From: a bacterium
GTDB taxonomy: Bacteria; SZUA-79; Acidulodesulfobacterales; Acidulodesulfobacteraceae
Direction of reading: 5' to 3'
Assembly: GCA_021784835.1 (NCBI GenBank)
Contig: JAJYHI010000141.1
Span: forward strand, 1-11,572
Length of the DNA stretch: 11,572 bases
The translations under genes were made by a program, and so were the position numbers. Positions 1 through 7,291 of the stretch are shown one piece after another. The notes beneath the pieces were generated by a model. That model searched no databases. It had not been told where the DNA came from and saw only the letters and a program-made list of their open reading frames with translations. Position 1 is the stretch's first letter. Each line of letters starts with the position of its first letter.

Positions 1-1412
1 TTTGGAAGCCTTGCATAAAGCGAAAATTCATCTACCAAACTTTTTAAGTCGTCAACTTCCTTTATAATCGTGTTTACCAATTCGCCGAAAGTGCTATCTT
101 CAAGCGATATTTTTTCTCCGTATTTTCTTTTTAATCTTTCTGCAGAAAGACGAATAGGCGTAAGGGGATTTTTTATTTCATGCGACATTCTTTTTGCTAC
201 TTCTTCCCATGCCGCAACTCTCTGCGCTTTCATCATATCCGTAGTATCGTTTAATACCACTATAAAACCTATATAATTTCCCGCTTCGTCTTTCATCGTA
301 GTAATATTGACTATATATACCTTCAAAGCTCCGTCTATATTCAATTTTATTTCTTTTGTAAGATTTTCTTTGCCAGTTTTTGCAAGTCCTTTTATAACGC
401 TTCTGATATCCGAAAAAATGTCTTTTGCAAAAACATCTTTATAATTCTTGCCTATAGCATCTTTATAATTTATACCGAACATATCTTCTGCGGCATTGTT
501 TATGCTTCTAACCTTGCCGGTGGAATCTATGCCTATGACGCCTGCATGTATGTTTTTAAGTATTACTTCCATAAACCTTCTTCTTCTTTCGATTTCTTCA
601 TTGACGTTTTTTAAATCTATATTTGCTTTTTCTATCTCCTCCTTATTCTTTTTTAGATCTAAAGCCATCAAATTAAACGAATTTATAAGCATTCCTATTT
701 CGTCGTCGCTTTCTTTCGAAACTTTGATATCTAGGTCTCCCGAAGCCACCTTTTTTGTGCCCTCCACAAGATCTATAATAGGCTTAGTCATTTTTTTCGA
801 CAAATAAAAGCCAACCCATGATGAAATAAAAAGGACGATAAGCGTAAATATAGAAAAGAAAATAAGGTAAGTGGTTTCCATAGGGTTTTTTATAAACCTT
901 ATCTGCGAATACTCCCTGTAAAAATGCTCGAGCCATTCAATTTTACGGTTTACCGCCGCGTCTTTTGCGCTTTTTATCAAGGCACTTTTATGCCTGATTA
1001 TAGCCGAAGTATAATCCATGGCTTTTTCTAACCTGAAAGTGTACCACTTGTTTATAATATTTGCGGCAAAACCCGTAGCAATCATTACGATAAACATAAA
1101 CAAGGAAGGAACCACGCTTACTATAACAAACAGTCCCACGAGTTTAGTTCTTAATTTTGCGCCTATTACTCCTCTTTTTCTTTCTATTATTAATTTTATA
1201 ACGTTTCTCAATACAAGAAACGACATAAGTAAAAAAAGGACTACCGTAATATTTATATAAGCATAAACTATAATCTTAGACGTTACGGAAATGTTCGAAA
1301 AAGATATCATGCGCAGTTCTTCAAAAGTAGAAAAAACGACGAGCGCGAAAATTATAGCCGCAAAAATAATTTCCCTTTTTATCTTAACTTTTTCGGAATT
1401 TTTTTTATCCAT
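1..1412 (-). CDS. ntrY: NtrY-family sensor histidine kinase, N-terminal part (3' end cut by window edge)
   Basis: Reading the minus strand from ATG at 1412 gives 470 uninterrupted codons running off the left edge. Visible order: four membrane segments (about residues 13-30, 47-70, 90-117, 181-204), a HAMP linker (about 205-258, with DDEIGMLINSFN), a coiled stretch, a PAS domain (about 280-390), then the HisKA box RMSHEIKNPLTPIRLSAERL with phosphoacceptor His411. The RVAAWEEVAKR lead-in and NPLTPIRLSAERLKRKY are typical of NtrY, which phosphorylates the NtrX regulator in nitrogen/redox-linked control. The ATPase domain (N, G1, G2 boxes) and any ntrX lie beyond the window. An in-frame TAA lies four codons before the ATG, so the start is well bounded; no good ribosome site precedes it. 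The loop between the third and fourth membrane segments is only about 60 residues, short for NtrY as I recall the family. The specific signal sensed is unknown. Confidence 0.9.
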   Translation of the reverse strand, partial: MDKKNSEKVKIKREIIFAAIIFALVVFSTFEELRMISFSNISVTSKIIVYAYINITVVLFLLMSFLVLRNVIKLIIERKRGVIGAKLRTKLVGLFVIVSVVPSLFMFIVMIATGFAANIINKWYTFRLEKAMDYTSAIIRHKSALIKSAKDAAVNRKIEWLEHFYREYSQIRFIKNPMETTYLIFFSIFTLIVLFISSWVGFYLSKKMTKPIIDLVEGTKKVASGDLDIKVSKESDDEIGMLINSFNLMALDLKKNKEEIEKANIDLKNVNEEIERRRRFMEVILKNIHAGVIGIDSTGKVRSINNAAEDMFGINYKDAIGKNYKDVFAKDIFSDIRSVIKGLAKTGKENLTKEIKLNIDGALKVYIVNITTMKDEAGNYIGFIVVLNDTTDMMKAQRVAAWEEVAKRMSHEIKNPLTPIRLSAERLKRKYGEKISLEDSTFGELVNTIIKEVDDLKSLVDEFSLYARLP

Positions 1413-1465
1413 TTTTTTATTGCCTTATTTGCTTTAACTCCTTTTTTATTGTATCATAAAAATAT
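1413..1465. other. Divergent intergenic region, kinase / MBL-fold hydrolase
   Basis: These 53 bases separate two divergently transcribed genes and must hold the 5' signals of both unless they are leaderless. The sequence is AT-rich. I could not find a -35/-10 pair with proper spacing on either strand. An AAAGGAG sequence on the minus strand lies about 26 nt upstream of the kinase ATG, too far to act as its ribosome site. Confidence 0.5.
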
Positions 1466-2242
1466 ATGAAAATTTTAGTACTCGGTTGCGGCACCTCGAC
1501 CGGCGTTCCGTTAATAGGATGCCGCTGTAAAGTTTGCGCTTCGGAAAATCCAAAAAACAAACGTTTGAGACCTTCTATACTTATATCCGAAAATAATTTC
1601 GATATATTAATAGATACGGCGCCTGACTTAAGAACGCAAGCTTTGAAATTTAATATCGCAAACATCGATGCGGTGTTATATACTCACACGCATGCCGACC
1701 ATATTTTCGGCATAGACGACCTCAGAATGTTTAATTACTTAAAAAAACAGGACAACAAATTTATACCGGTTTACGCCTCGGAAACGGCGGTAAATTTTAT
1801 TAAAGATAAATTCGACTATATATTTAAAGAAAAAACCGAATCAAGCAAGCCTTATCTAATCCCTAATATTATAAAAGAATCCTTTGAAATCAAATCCGGA
1901 TTATTTATAACTCCCGTCCCCGTATATCACGGCAAAAATTTAATAAACGGCTACAGAATAAACGACTTCGCCTATATTACCGACGTATCGTCTATAACGG
2001 AATCTTCTTTGGGTTTGCTTAAGGGGTTAAACGTGTTAATGATAGACGCCCTCAGGTTCGACTCTCACAAAACGCACTTCAGCATAGCCGAAGCTATTAA
2101 CGTTGCCGAAAAAATAAACCCGTCCAGAACTTATTTCACGCATATGGGGCATAACATAGATTACGACGAAATAAAAGAAATATGCTCCTGCAAATCCGAA
2201 AAACTAATACCGTCTTACGACGGATTAAGCATTGAACTGTAA
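1466..2242 (+). CDS. PhnP-like metallo-beta-lactamase-fold metal-dependent hydrolase
   Basis: 258 residues, normal for the PhnP/COG1235 group of MBL-fold phosphodiesterases. The metal motif HTHADH is at residues 74-79, following a strand ending in D50. Further likely ligands are the His in VPVYHGK (middle), the Asp in MIDALRF, and the terminal THMGHNIDYDE segment. Cys19, Cys21 and Cys24 (CRCKVC) match the Cys-x-Cys-x2-Cys cluster that, in E. coli PhnP, binds a second, structural zinc together with a C-terminal His. PhnP itself cleaves phosphoribosyl 1,2-cyclic phosphate in phosphonate use, but no phn gene is visible here, so the substrate is open; a general cyclic-phosphate or nucleotide phosphodiesterase is plausible. 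Likely cytoplasmic, as no signal peptide is seen. There is no clear Shine-Dalgarno sequence; the ATG lies directly before the conserved first beta strand (KILVLGCGTSTGVP), which supports this start. It converges on lptG with 33 bases between them. Confidence 0.88.
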   Translation: MKILVLGCGTSTGVPLIGCRCKVCASENPKNKRLRPSILISENNFDILIDTAPDLRTQALKFNIANIDAVLYTHTHADHIFGIDDLRMFNYLKKQDNKFIPVYASETAVNFIKDKFDYIFKEKTESSKPYLIPNIIKESFEIKSGLFITPVPVYHGKNLINGYRINDFAYITDVSSITESSLGLLKGLNVLMIDALRFDSHKTHFSIAEAINVAEKINPSRTYFTHMGHNIDYDEIKEICSCKSEKLIPSYDGLSIEL

Positions 2243-2275
2243 TATAATTTTATATTTCGGCATTGCCAACATTAA

Positions 2276-3376
2276 TTAATCGATACCCGCTATAAGATAT
2301 ATCGCAAACGACATAAATATTATGTCTGCCATGAAAGCCGCAAGAAAAGGACTTAATTGGGCGGATTCGCCCAGAGACAGAGATATCGAATTTATAACCC
2401 ACCATGTAAAAGCAAATACGATGCTTATCCCTATAGAAACGGGGGAATTGCCTTTTTTACCGAGCATAAGCCCTATCGATATTCCTATAAGTATTAGAAT
2501 TAAATTTATCAGCGGAAACGACAGTTTGGAATAGTAACTCGTAAGTACGTAGCTTAAACCCGATTCGGATTTTTTTGCTACTGCGACCATCTTTGAAAGA
2601 TTTATTATAGAGAGAAACTCCGGCCTAAGAGTATTTGACCTGAAAAAATTTAAATTAAGATAAACTGGAATTATAAGAGCTTTAAAATATTTTTGCTCAA
2701 ATCCGCCGCTTTTGTTTTTCATATTAAAACCGTCGACCTGTCCGGCTCTTAATACAAGGCCTTTGTTGCCGAAACGCCCTGACCTTGCAATATATCTTTT
2801 TAAAAGAATGAATTTATCGTTAAAAACGTAAACGTTAACGCCTTTTATAGTTTTATCGGACGGATTCATAATCTCCGCCGTAACTATGCTTCTTTTGTAA
2901 TGGATTAAAATATTTTTGGTCGTATATTTATAAACCGATTTTTCGTTGAAAGATTTGTTTTTATTGATATCTCTCTGCATAACTACTCTTCTTAAAACAT
3001 TTGTGCGCACGGCTATGAAGTTTGAAAGCAAAAATGATGCAGCCGATATAAAGAGACCGAGTGCAATCAGCGGAGCAAAAAATTTCAGCATGCTGAGTCC
3101 GGACGATTTCACGGCGGTAATCTCATTGTTCTTATTGAAAGCGGAAATAGATAAAAGGGTGGATAAAAGAATCGAGAGCGGCAATACTCTGTATATTATT
3201 TCGGGAAGTTTATAAAGATAATAAATGATTATATACTGAAATTCTGGAGAGTGTTTCGTAAATGCCCCAATGTTAGAAATAAAATCTATAGTTACGTAAA
3301 AAAATACCAGGCTTATTATAGTTACGGCAAAATATTTTAAAAATTCGTTTAAAAGGTATTTTTGGAGTATTTTCAT
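2276..3376 (-). CDS. lptG: LPS export system permease LptG
   Basis: 366 residues of the YjgP/YjgQ (LptF/LptG) family. Three hydrophobic helices lie in the N-terminal third (about 12-32, 55-80, 98-122) and three in the C-terminal part (about 283-303, 312-330, 340-363). They flank a beta-rich periplasmic domain, the arrangement of LptFG. The cytoplasmic segment NNEITAVKSSGLSML between helices 2 and 3 is the conserved element that contacts the ATPase LptB. With LptF it forms the inner-membrane core that extracts lipopolysaccharide and passes it to LptC/LptA; none of those other Lpt genes is in this window. The start ATG is 2 nt after the lptF stop with no Shine-Dalgarno, so translational coupling is likely. 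Which of the pair is F and which is G is assigned by order (F first, as in E. coli) and by general resemblance. Confidence 0.9.
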   Translation of the reverse strand: MKILQKYLLNEFLKYFAVTIISLVFFYVTIDFISNIGAFTKHSPEFQYIIIYYLYKLPEIIYRVLPLSILLSTLLSISAFNKNNEITAVKSSGLSMLKFFAPLIALGLFISAASFLLSNFIAVRTNVLRRVVMQRDINKNKSFNEKSVYKYTTKNILIHYKRSIVTAEIMNPSDKTIKGVNVYVFNDKFILLKRYIARSGRFGNKGLVLRAGQVDGFNMKNKSGGFEQKYFKALIIPVYLNLNFFRSNTLRPEFLSIINLSKMVAVAKKSESGLSYVLTSYYSKLSFPLINLILILIGISIGLMLGKKGNSPVSIGISIVFAFTWWVINSISLSLGESAQLSPFLAAFMADIIFMSFAIYLIAGID

Positions 3377-3378
3377 AA

Positions 3379-4467
3379 TTATTTTAATGAAGCTTTAATA
3401 TAAAGCACGAAACCTGAGGCGGCAAGAAATAAATCGGCGCCGCAAACTCCTATAAAAGGATTAATTTTATCGTTCAAAGACATATAAAAACCGGAAGTAA
3501 ATAAAACATAGTAAATAACTACAAATATTATAGTATATGAGATAGCCAGGAATAAACTTCTTTTTTCAAGAAGGGTGCCGAGCGGCATACCTATGAATAT
3601 AAAAAACAGCGTCGCAACCGGTATTGCTATTTTTTTATAAAGATATGCAAGATAAATATTTTTCATCTCCGGACTTTTCTGAACGATATATTTTCGTAAA
3701 AGTTTAGAAAAAGTCAAAAAATGAATAGAGCTATTTTTGCCGGGTATAGAAAGTCCGCTAAGCTTAACGTTAATTTTATAAGTTTTAAAATGCATAATCC
3801 AGAAATTCTTAGAATCAGGCTCCTGATTCTGTATAGTGCCGTTTTTCAAATAAAAAGACAGAGTATTACGTTTCCTGTCGTACTTAATATTGCCGCTTTT
3901 TGCAATTAAAGTTTCAGGATTATTCCGAACTTTATTTAATATAAAAATTCCTTTAAGCGTAGATTTTTGCGTATTTACGCTTTTAACGAAAATGTTAAGC
4001 CCTCCAAACCTGTTAGTGAATGAATTTTTTTTCAATGCGGAAAGGGCGGCTTTTTTAACTTCTTTAACCGCAAGGACCCTAAAAAAAAAATTGAACCTCG
4101 GTGCTATATAAAACGAAAAAAGTATAGAAAAAACAAGCGGTATGAGGGAAAATAAAATTGCAGGTTTAGTAAGCCTGAAAATACTTACTCCGGAAGCCCT
4201 TAACGCAGTAATTTCGTTATCCTGCGTCATCTTGCCGAAAACAGCAAGTAATGCAAGCAAAAAAGATACGGGCAAGGTTATTATCATAAAATCAGGTATT
4301 GTCAAGCTTGCAAGTTTTAAAACGGCAGATATGCTGATGCCTTTATTTAAAACCATCTGCGTCAACAAAAGAATGCGGTTTATCGTAACGCTGAAAGTGA
4401 AAATAACCAGACCGAAAATAAACGGAAAAATCATCTGCTTAAAAATATATCTATCTATAGTTGACAT
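3379..4467 (-). CDS. lptF: LPS export system permease LptF
   Basis: 362 residues with the LptF/LptG plan: N-terminal helices at about 13-35, 52-78 and 102-123, a beta-rich periplasmic domain (about 135-270), and three C-terminal helices (about 280-300, 308-325, 335-358). DNEITALRASGVSIFRL between helices 2 and 3 is the conserved LptB-coupling segment. It forms a heterodimer with LptG for lipopolysaccharide extraction from the inner membrane. It is the first gene of the minus-strand pair; the ATG at 4467 is followed by the usual short amphipathic lead (MSTIDRYIFKQM) into helix 1, which supports the start, although only a weak purine run (AAGAC) precedes it. The coding strand carries a run of ten T at 4081-4090 encoding part of NFFF, in frame here. 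Its promoter should lie in 4468-4603, but I could not define one. Confidence 0.92.
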   Translation of the reverse strand: MSTIDRYIFKQMIFPFIFGLVIFTFSVTINRILLLTQMVLNKGISISAVLKLASLTIPDFMIITLPVSFLLALLAVFGKMTQDNEITALRASGVSIFRLTKPAILFSLIPLVFSILFSFYIAPRFNFFFRVLAVKEVKKAALSALKKNSFTNRFGGLNIFVKSVNTQKSTLKGIFILNKVRNNPETLIAKSGNIKYDRKRNTLSFYLKNGTIQNQEPDSKNFWIMHFKTYKINVKLSGLSIPGKNSSIHFLTFSKLLRKYIVQKSPEMKNIYLAYLYKKIAIPVATLFFIFIGMPLGTLLEKRSLFLAISYTIIFVVIYYVLFTSGFYMSLNDKINPFIGVCGADLFLAASGFVLYIKASLK

Positions 4468-4511
4468 ATTGTCTTATATATCTTATTATTTTAAAAATTG
4501 CTTTAAAATTA

Positions 4512-4540
4512 TTGACTATATTATTTAAAAATATTAAAAT
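4512..4540 (+). promoter_or_regulatory. Predicted sigma70-type promoter for the pseudo-receiver-nadC-birA-coaX unit
   Basis: TTGACT (4512-4517) is followed after exactly 17 bp by TAAAAT (4535-4540). Both hexamers are one mismatch from the TTGACA/TATAAT consensus. Transcription would start near 4547, giving a leader of about 70 nt before ATG 4619. The high AT content raises the chance of false -10 matches, but a good -35 at optimal spacing is less expected by chance. Confidence 0.6.
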
Positions 4541-4608
4541 TAATCTAAGCCGTATTTGATATAGTAATTTTATATTGTACCAAAAATTATAAATATTTTA
4601 AAGATGAC

Positions 4609-4613
4609 GGAGG
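4609..4613 (+). promoter_or_regulatory. Strong ribosome binding site that selects ATG 4619 over ATG 4604
   Basis: GGAGG ends 5 nt before ATG 4619. The alternative upstream in-frame ATG at 4604 has only AAAG-type sequence before it, and starting there would place this Shine-Dalgarno inside the coding region. Starting at 4619 also gives MSYNLIFIDES, which enters the first receiver beta strand directly. Confidence 0.8.
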
Positions 4614-4618
4614 TTGTT

Positions 4619-6376
4619 ATGTCGTATAATTTAATTTTTATAGACGAAAGCGAATCGATGCAAAGAGCTATAACTGCGATACTACAGGACAATACCGAAT
4701 TCAACCTCAATCTTGTTAAAGAACCTTCGTCTATTTACAAAGTTGCAAAAAATTTTAAGCCTGATATTATAGTACTGAGCTATAATTCTATCGACACCGA
4801 TCTAAAGAAAAGCATAACGGAACTTAAAACAAGCAAAGAGTTTGCAGAAACTCCCCTTCTTCTATTAGTTCCTTCTGATTTGTCCGATAAGGAGAGAGAC
4901 GTTCTTATTAAATTAAAAACGGACGGCTTTATATACAGGCCGTTCGACAAAGATACGTTTATTTTAAAAGTAAAAAAAACCCTGTCTATTCCCGACGAAG
5001 ATAAATCCGGAAAAATTTCGGGAGATATCGCTTCCGAAAACAAAAAAAACGACTTAAACAAAATTAAGTACGCGGCTAAAAATAATGTTATTAAAAGCGA
5101 TAAAGTATTCGACATTTCAGATTTTGAAACTAAAAAAAATAACGAAAATTTAGATTTTCAAAACATATCAAATGCTTTATCGCCTAAGAAAGATAATAAT
5201 AATGAGGGCGGCTATGAAAATGCGGCGTCGGATACCGAAAATTCAGATATCGAATCGGCAGAACTCAGCCAGGCGTTTGAAAATTTATTTAAAGACGATG
5301 CTATATTCAAAGAATTTGAAGAATTAAACAAGAAAGACGTCCGGCTTTCGGCTGCAGAAGATTCGAATATTATATCCAAAACCGAAACGACAGCAGGCGC
5401 AACTCGGATGCAGGAAATTGAAACAAGCTCAGCCTATGATATAACGCAAACCGGAGAAGAAAAAAATGAAGCGCCTATATCGATTACCGGAACCCAAAAT
5501 AAATTGGAAACGGAACCGGCTTCCGATATTAAAAAAACTGAAGAACCGACCGATATTGCGGAAATAAAAATTTCGGAACCGTTTTCATACGAAAAGATTC
5601 AGGAAACTTCATTAGAGCCGCAAACTCAACAGATTAATACCGACAAGGAAAACGATATACGGAAGACGGAAGAAATTGAAAAATCTGCCGATACTTTATG
5701 GAGTATAGAATCTTCAGATTCTTTCGAGCCTAATCCGCTTAACGAACTAATGTCTTCTATAAACGTAAATCAAACATCGCGGAACGTTAATAATGCAGAT
5801 GATATAAATAACGGTATTTTTGATCTTAGCGCTCCGGAAAGCGGACTTGAAATTAACGCCGATTCTTTAAAAGGAACAGAAGAAGCGTCCGAACAAATAA
5901 ATGTTGCGGAACAAAATAGTTTAACGGGTTATGGGTCAAATAAAAATCAAACTTCCATAGACGTTAATATTAATAATAATGCAGATGATATAAATAACGG
6001 TATTTTTGATCTTAGCGCTCCGGAAAGCGGACTTGAAATTAACGCCGATTCTTTAAAAGGAACAGAAGAAGCGTCCGAACCACACTTGGCGGCTCTCGAG
6101 AAACAACAGCCGAATAATCAGGATTTCAATGAACCTTTTGCCGGATTCAATATCGCGTTAAGCGAAGAAAAAACTTCAACCGAAAAAAAAGGAGAATTAA
6201 AATTGAAAATTTTAAACGAACAGAATCTTGCCGATATGGATTCTTATCTTAAAAATGCTATAGAAACAGTCATTAGCGAAATTAAACCCGATATTATTGA
6301 AACAGTGAAAAAAATGCTTCCAGATATTATTGAAAAGATAGTCAAAGACGAAATAGAAAAAATTAAACAGTCTTAA
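4619..6376 (+). CDS. Degenerate receiver-domain protein with long acidic low-complexity region and C-terminal amphipathic helix
   Basis: 585 residues from the preferred ATG (590 from ATG 4604). Residues 1-122 resemble a CheY-like receiver: the acidic pair D9/E10 in LIFIDES, FKPDIIVLS, TPLLLLV and GFIYRPFD fall at the expected strands. The phosphoacceptor Asp position is Ser54 (PDIIVLS where PDLVLLD is usual), the switch Thr/Ser is Val84, and the conserved Lys is Arg107, so phosphorylation is unlikely. About residues 125-525 are acidic, Asn/Glu/Lys/Ser-rich and probably disordered, with an exact internal duplication (391-425 and 453-487). The last about 55 residues form a charged amphipathic helix with PDIIE twice at 11-residue spacing. 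I recall similar receiver-plus-tail proteins in Deltaproteobacteria, but no function is established from sequence. No DNA-binding or enzymatic output domain is seen; a scaffold or localisation role is conceivable. The gene starts the operon with nadC 6 nt downstream. Confidence 0.85.
   Translation: MSYNLIFIDESESMQRAITAILQDNTEFNLNLVKEPSSIYKVAKNFKPDIIVLSYNSIDTDLKKSITELKTSKEFAETPLLLLVPSDLSDKERDVLIKLKTDGFIYRPFDKDTFILKVKKTLSIPDEDKSGKISGDIASENKKNDLNKIKYAAKNNVIKSDKVFDISDFETKKNNENLDFQNISNALSPKKDNNNEGGYENAASDTENSDIESAELSQAFENLFKDDAIFKEFEELNKKDVRLSAAEDSNIISKTETTAGATRMQEIETSSAYDITQTGEEKNEAPISITGTQNKLETEPASDIKKTEEPTDIAEIKISEPFSYEKIQETSLEPQTQQINTDKENDIRKTEEIEKSADTLWSIESSDSFEPNPLNELMSSINVNQTSRNVNNADDINNGIFDLSAPESGLEINADSLKGTEEASEQINVAEQNSLTGYGSNKNQTSIDVNINNNADDINNGIFDLSAPESGLEINADSLKGTEEASEPHLAALEKQQPNNQDFNEPFAGFNIALSEEKTSTEKKGELKLKILNEQNLADMDSYLKNAIETVISEIKPDIIETVKKMLPDIIEKIVKDEIEKIKQS
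5788..5894 (+). repeat. 107-bp direct repeat, copy 1 (inside pseudo-receiver gene)
   Basis: This stretch is identical base for base to 5974-6080, offset 186 bp (62 codons), so the reading frame is kept. It encodes residues 391-425 (NNADDINNGIFDL... to ...GTEEASE). Upstream flanks are also related (NQTS followed by a VN-containing linker in both), with a 9-nt length difference. Confidence 0.97.
5974..6080 (+). repeat. 107-bp direct repeat, copy 2 (inside pseudo-receiver gene)
   Basis: Second copy of 5788-5894, identical including all synonymous sites. It encodes residues 453-487. The base after the repeat differs (A in copy 1, C in copy 2), which marks the boundary. It probably arose by recent in-frame tandem duplication. 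Confidence 0.97.
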
Positions 6377-6382
6377 AAATAA

Positions 6383-7237
6383 ATGCAGATATTAGACTTC
6401 CAAATAAAACCTCTTATATACAACGCCTTAAACGAAGATATAAAGTGGGGGGATATAACGACAGATGCCGTCTTGTCGGAAAAAAATAATCCGGTTATGA
6501 ACTGCGAAGTTATCGCAAAAAGAGCGTGCACCGTTTGCGGGCTTAATATATTTTCAAAAGTATTTGAAATTGTTACAAAAAACGATTATGCCATAGATTT
6601 TTATTGCAGCGAAGGAGAAAAAATCGATGCAATGCAGAAAGTTTTGCATCTTAAAGCGAAGGCAGGCGATATTCTCTACGGCGAAAGGACAGCCCTTAAT
6701 TTTCTTCAGCACTTGTCAGGGATTGCAACTGCGTCTAGCATTGCTTCCGGAGAATTGCGCGGTTTAAAAACTAAAATTTTAGATACCCGAAAAACCATAC
6801 CGGGTTTAAGATTGCTGCAAAAATATGCCGTTAAAATCGGCGGAGGAGAAAATCACAGATTCGATTTGTCTTCCGGAATACTTATTAAGGACAACCATAT
6901 TAAACTTGCCGGCGGCGTGAAGGAAGCAATAGGCGCGGTAAAAAAAAAATATTCAGGTTTTAATTTTAAAATCGAGATAGAAACTTCTTGCCTTGCGGAA
7001 GTAAGGGAAGCGGTTACAGCCGGAGCAGAAATAATAATGCTTGATAATATGAAAATAGATACGATGAAAAAAGCGGTTAAAATTATAAATAATGCCGCTC
7101 TCACCGAAGCCTCCGGCAATATGACCGTAGAAAAATTGCGCGATATAGCGGTAAAAACGGGCGTAGATTATATTTCTATGGGATCCCTTACTAATTCCGT
7201 TATGCCGGCTGATTTTTCGCTAAATTTCGTCCTGTAA
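6383..7237 (+). CDS. nadC: Nicotinate-nucleotide pyrophosphorylase (quinolinate phosphoribosyltransferase)
   Basis: 284 residues, the usual NadC length. It joins quinolinate and PRPP to give nicotinate mononucleotide, CO2 and pyrophosphate in de novo NAD synthesis. Visible motifs: GDITTDAV (23-30), GERTALNFLQHLSGIAT (100-116), the substrate-binding ILDTRKTIPGLR (132-143), GGGENHRFDLSSGILIKDNH (153-172), IEIET, the Asp-bearing IIMLDNM strand, and the C-terminal YISMGSLTNS phosphate loop. No residue expected to be essential is missing. It starts 6 nt after the pseudo-receiver stop without a Shine-Dalgarno, which suggests operon membership and translational re-initiation. nadA and nadB are not in the window. 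An in-frame run of ten A occurs at 6940-6949 (KKK codons). The next gene, birA, follows after a 253-nt gap that holds the palindromic repeat array. Confidence 0.97.
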   Translation: MQILDFQIKPLIYNALNEDIKWGDITTDAVLSEKNNPVMNCEVIAKRACTVCGLNIFSKVFEIVTKNDYAIDFYCSEGEKIDAMQKVLHLKAKAGDILYGERTALNFLQHLSGIATASSIASGELRGLKTKILDTRKTIPGLRLLQKYAVKIGGGENHRFDLSSGILIKDNHIKLAGGVKEAIGAVKKKYSGFNFKIEIETSCLAEVREAVTAGAEIIMLDNMKIDTMKKAVKIINNAALTEASGNMTVEKLRDIAVKTGVDYISMGSLTNSVMPADFSLNFVL

Positions 7238-7291
7238 ATTTATCTTAATTTTTTAATAGAAATATTATAAAATATATATTATATATTATAG
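7238..7291. other. Extreme AT-rich spacer after nadC
   Basis: These 54 bases are almost entirely A and T (TATATATTATATATTATA-type). Many -10-like sequences occur, but no paired -35 was convincing. No GC-rich hairpin plus T-run terminator follows nadC before the repeat array. Confidence 0.6.

Larger units (their letters stand above)
4468..4618. other. Divergent intergenic region, lptF / pseudo-receiver gene
   Basis: This very AT-rich block separates the divergent lptF and pseudo-receiver genes. On the plus strand it contains one convincing promoter (listed separately) and a strong ribosome site. On the minus strand several TATA-like sequences occur close to lptF, but none has a convincing -35 at 16-18 bp. 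No structured leader or riboswitch fold was evident in the roughly 70-nt plus-strand leader. Confidence 0.6.

Noticed and set aside
496..1260. Plus-strand open frames at 496-807 and 1018-1260
   Set aside because: They lie antisense inside the continuous NtrY kinase frame, whose membrane, HAMP, PAS and HisKA motifs are unmistakable.
2243..2275. Bidirectional terminator between the MBL hydrolase and lptG
   Set aside because: Only a GGCATTGCC sequence with a 3-bp stem could be found, which is too weak to support a terminator.
4604..4618. Upstream ATG 4604 as start of the pseudo-receiver gene
   Set aside because: The GGAGG at 4609-4613 is placed to serve ATG 4619, and the extra five residues add nothing before the first receiver strand.
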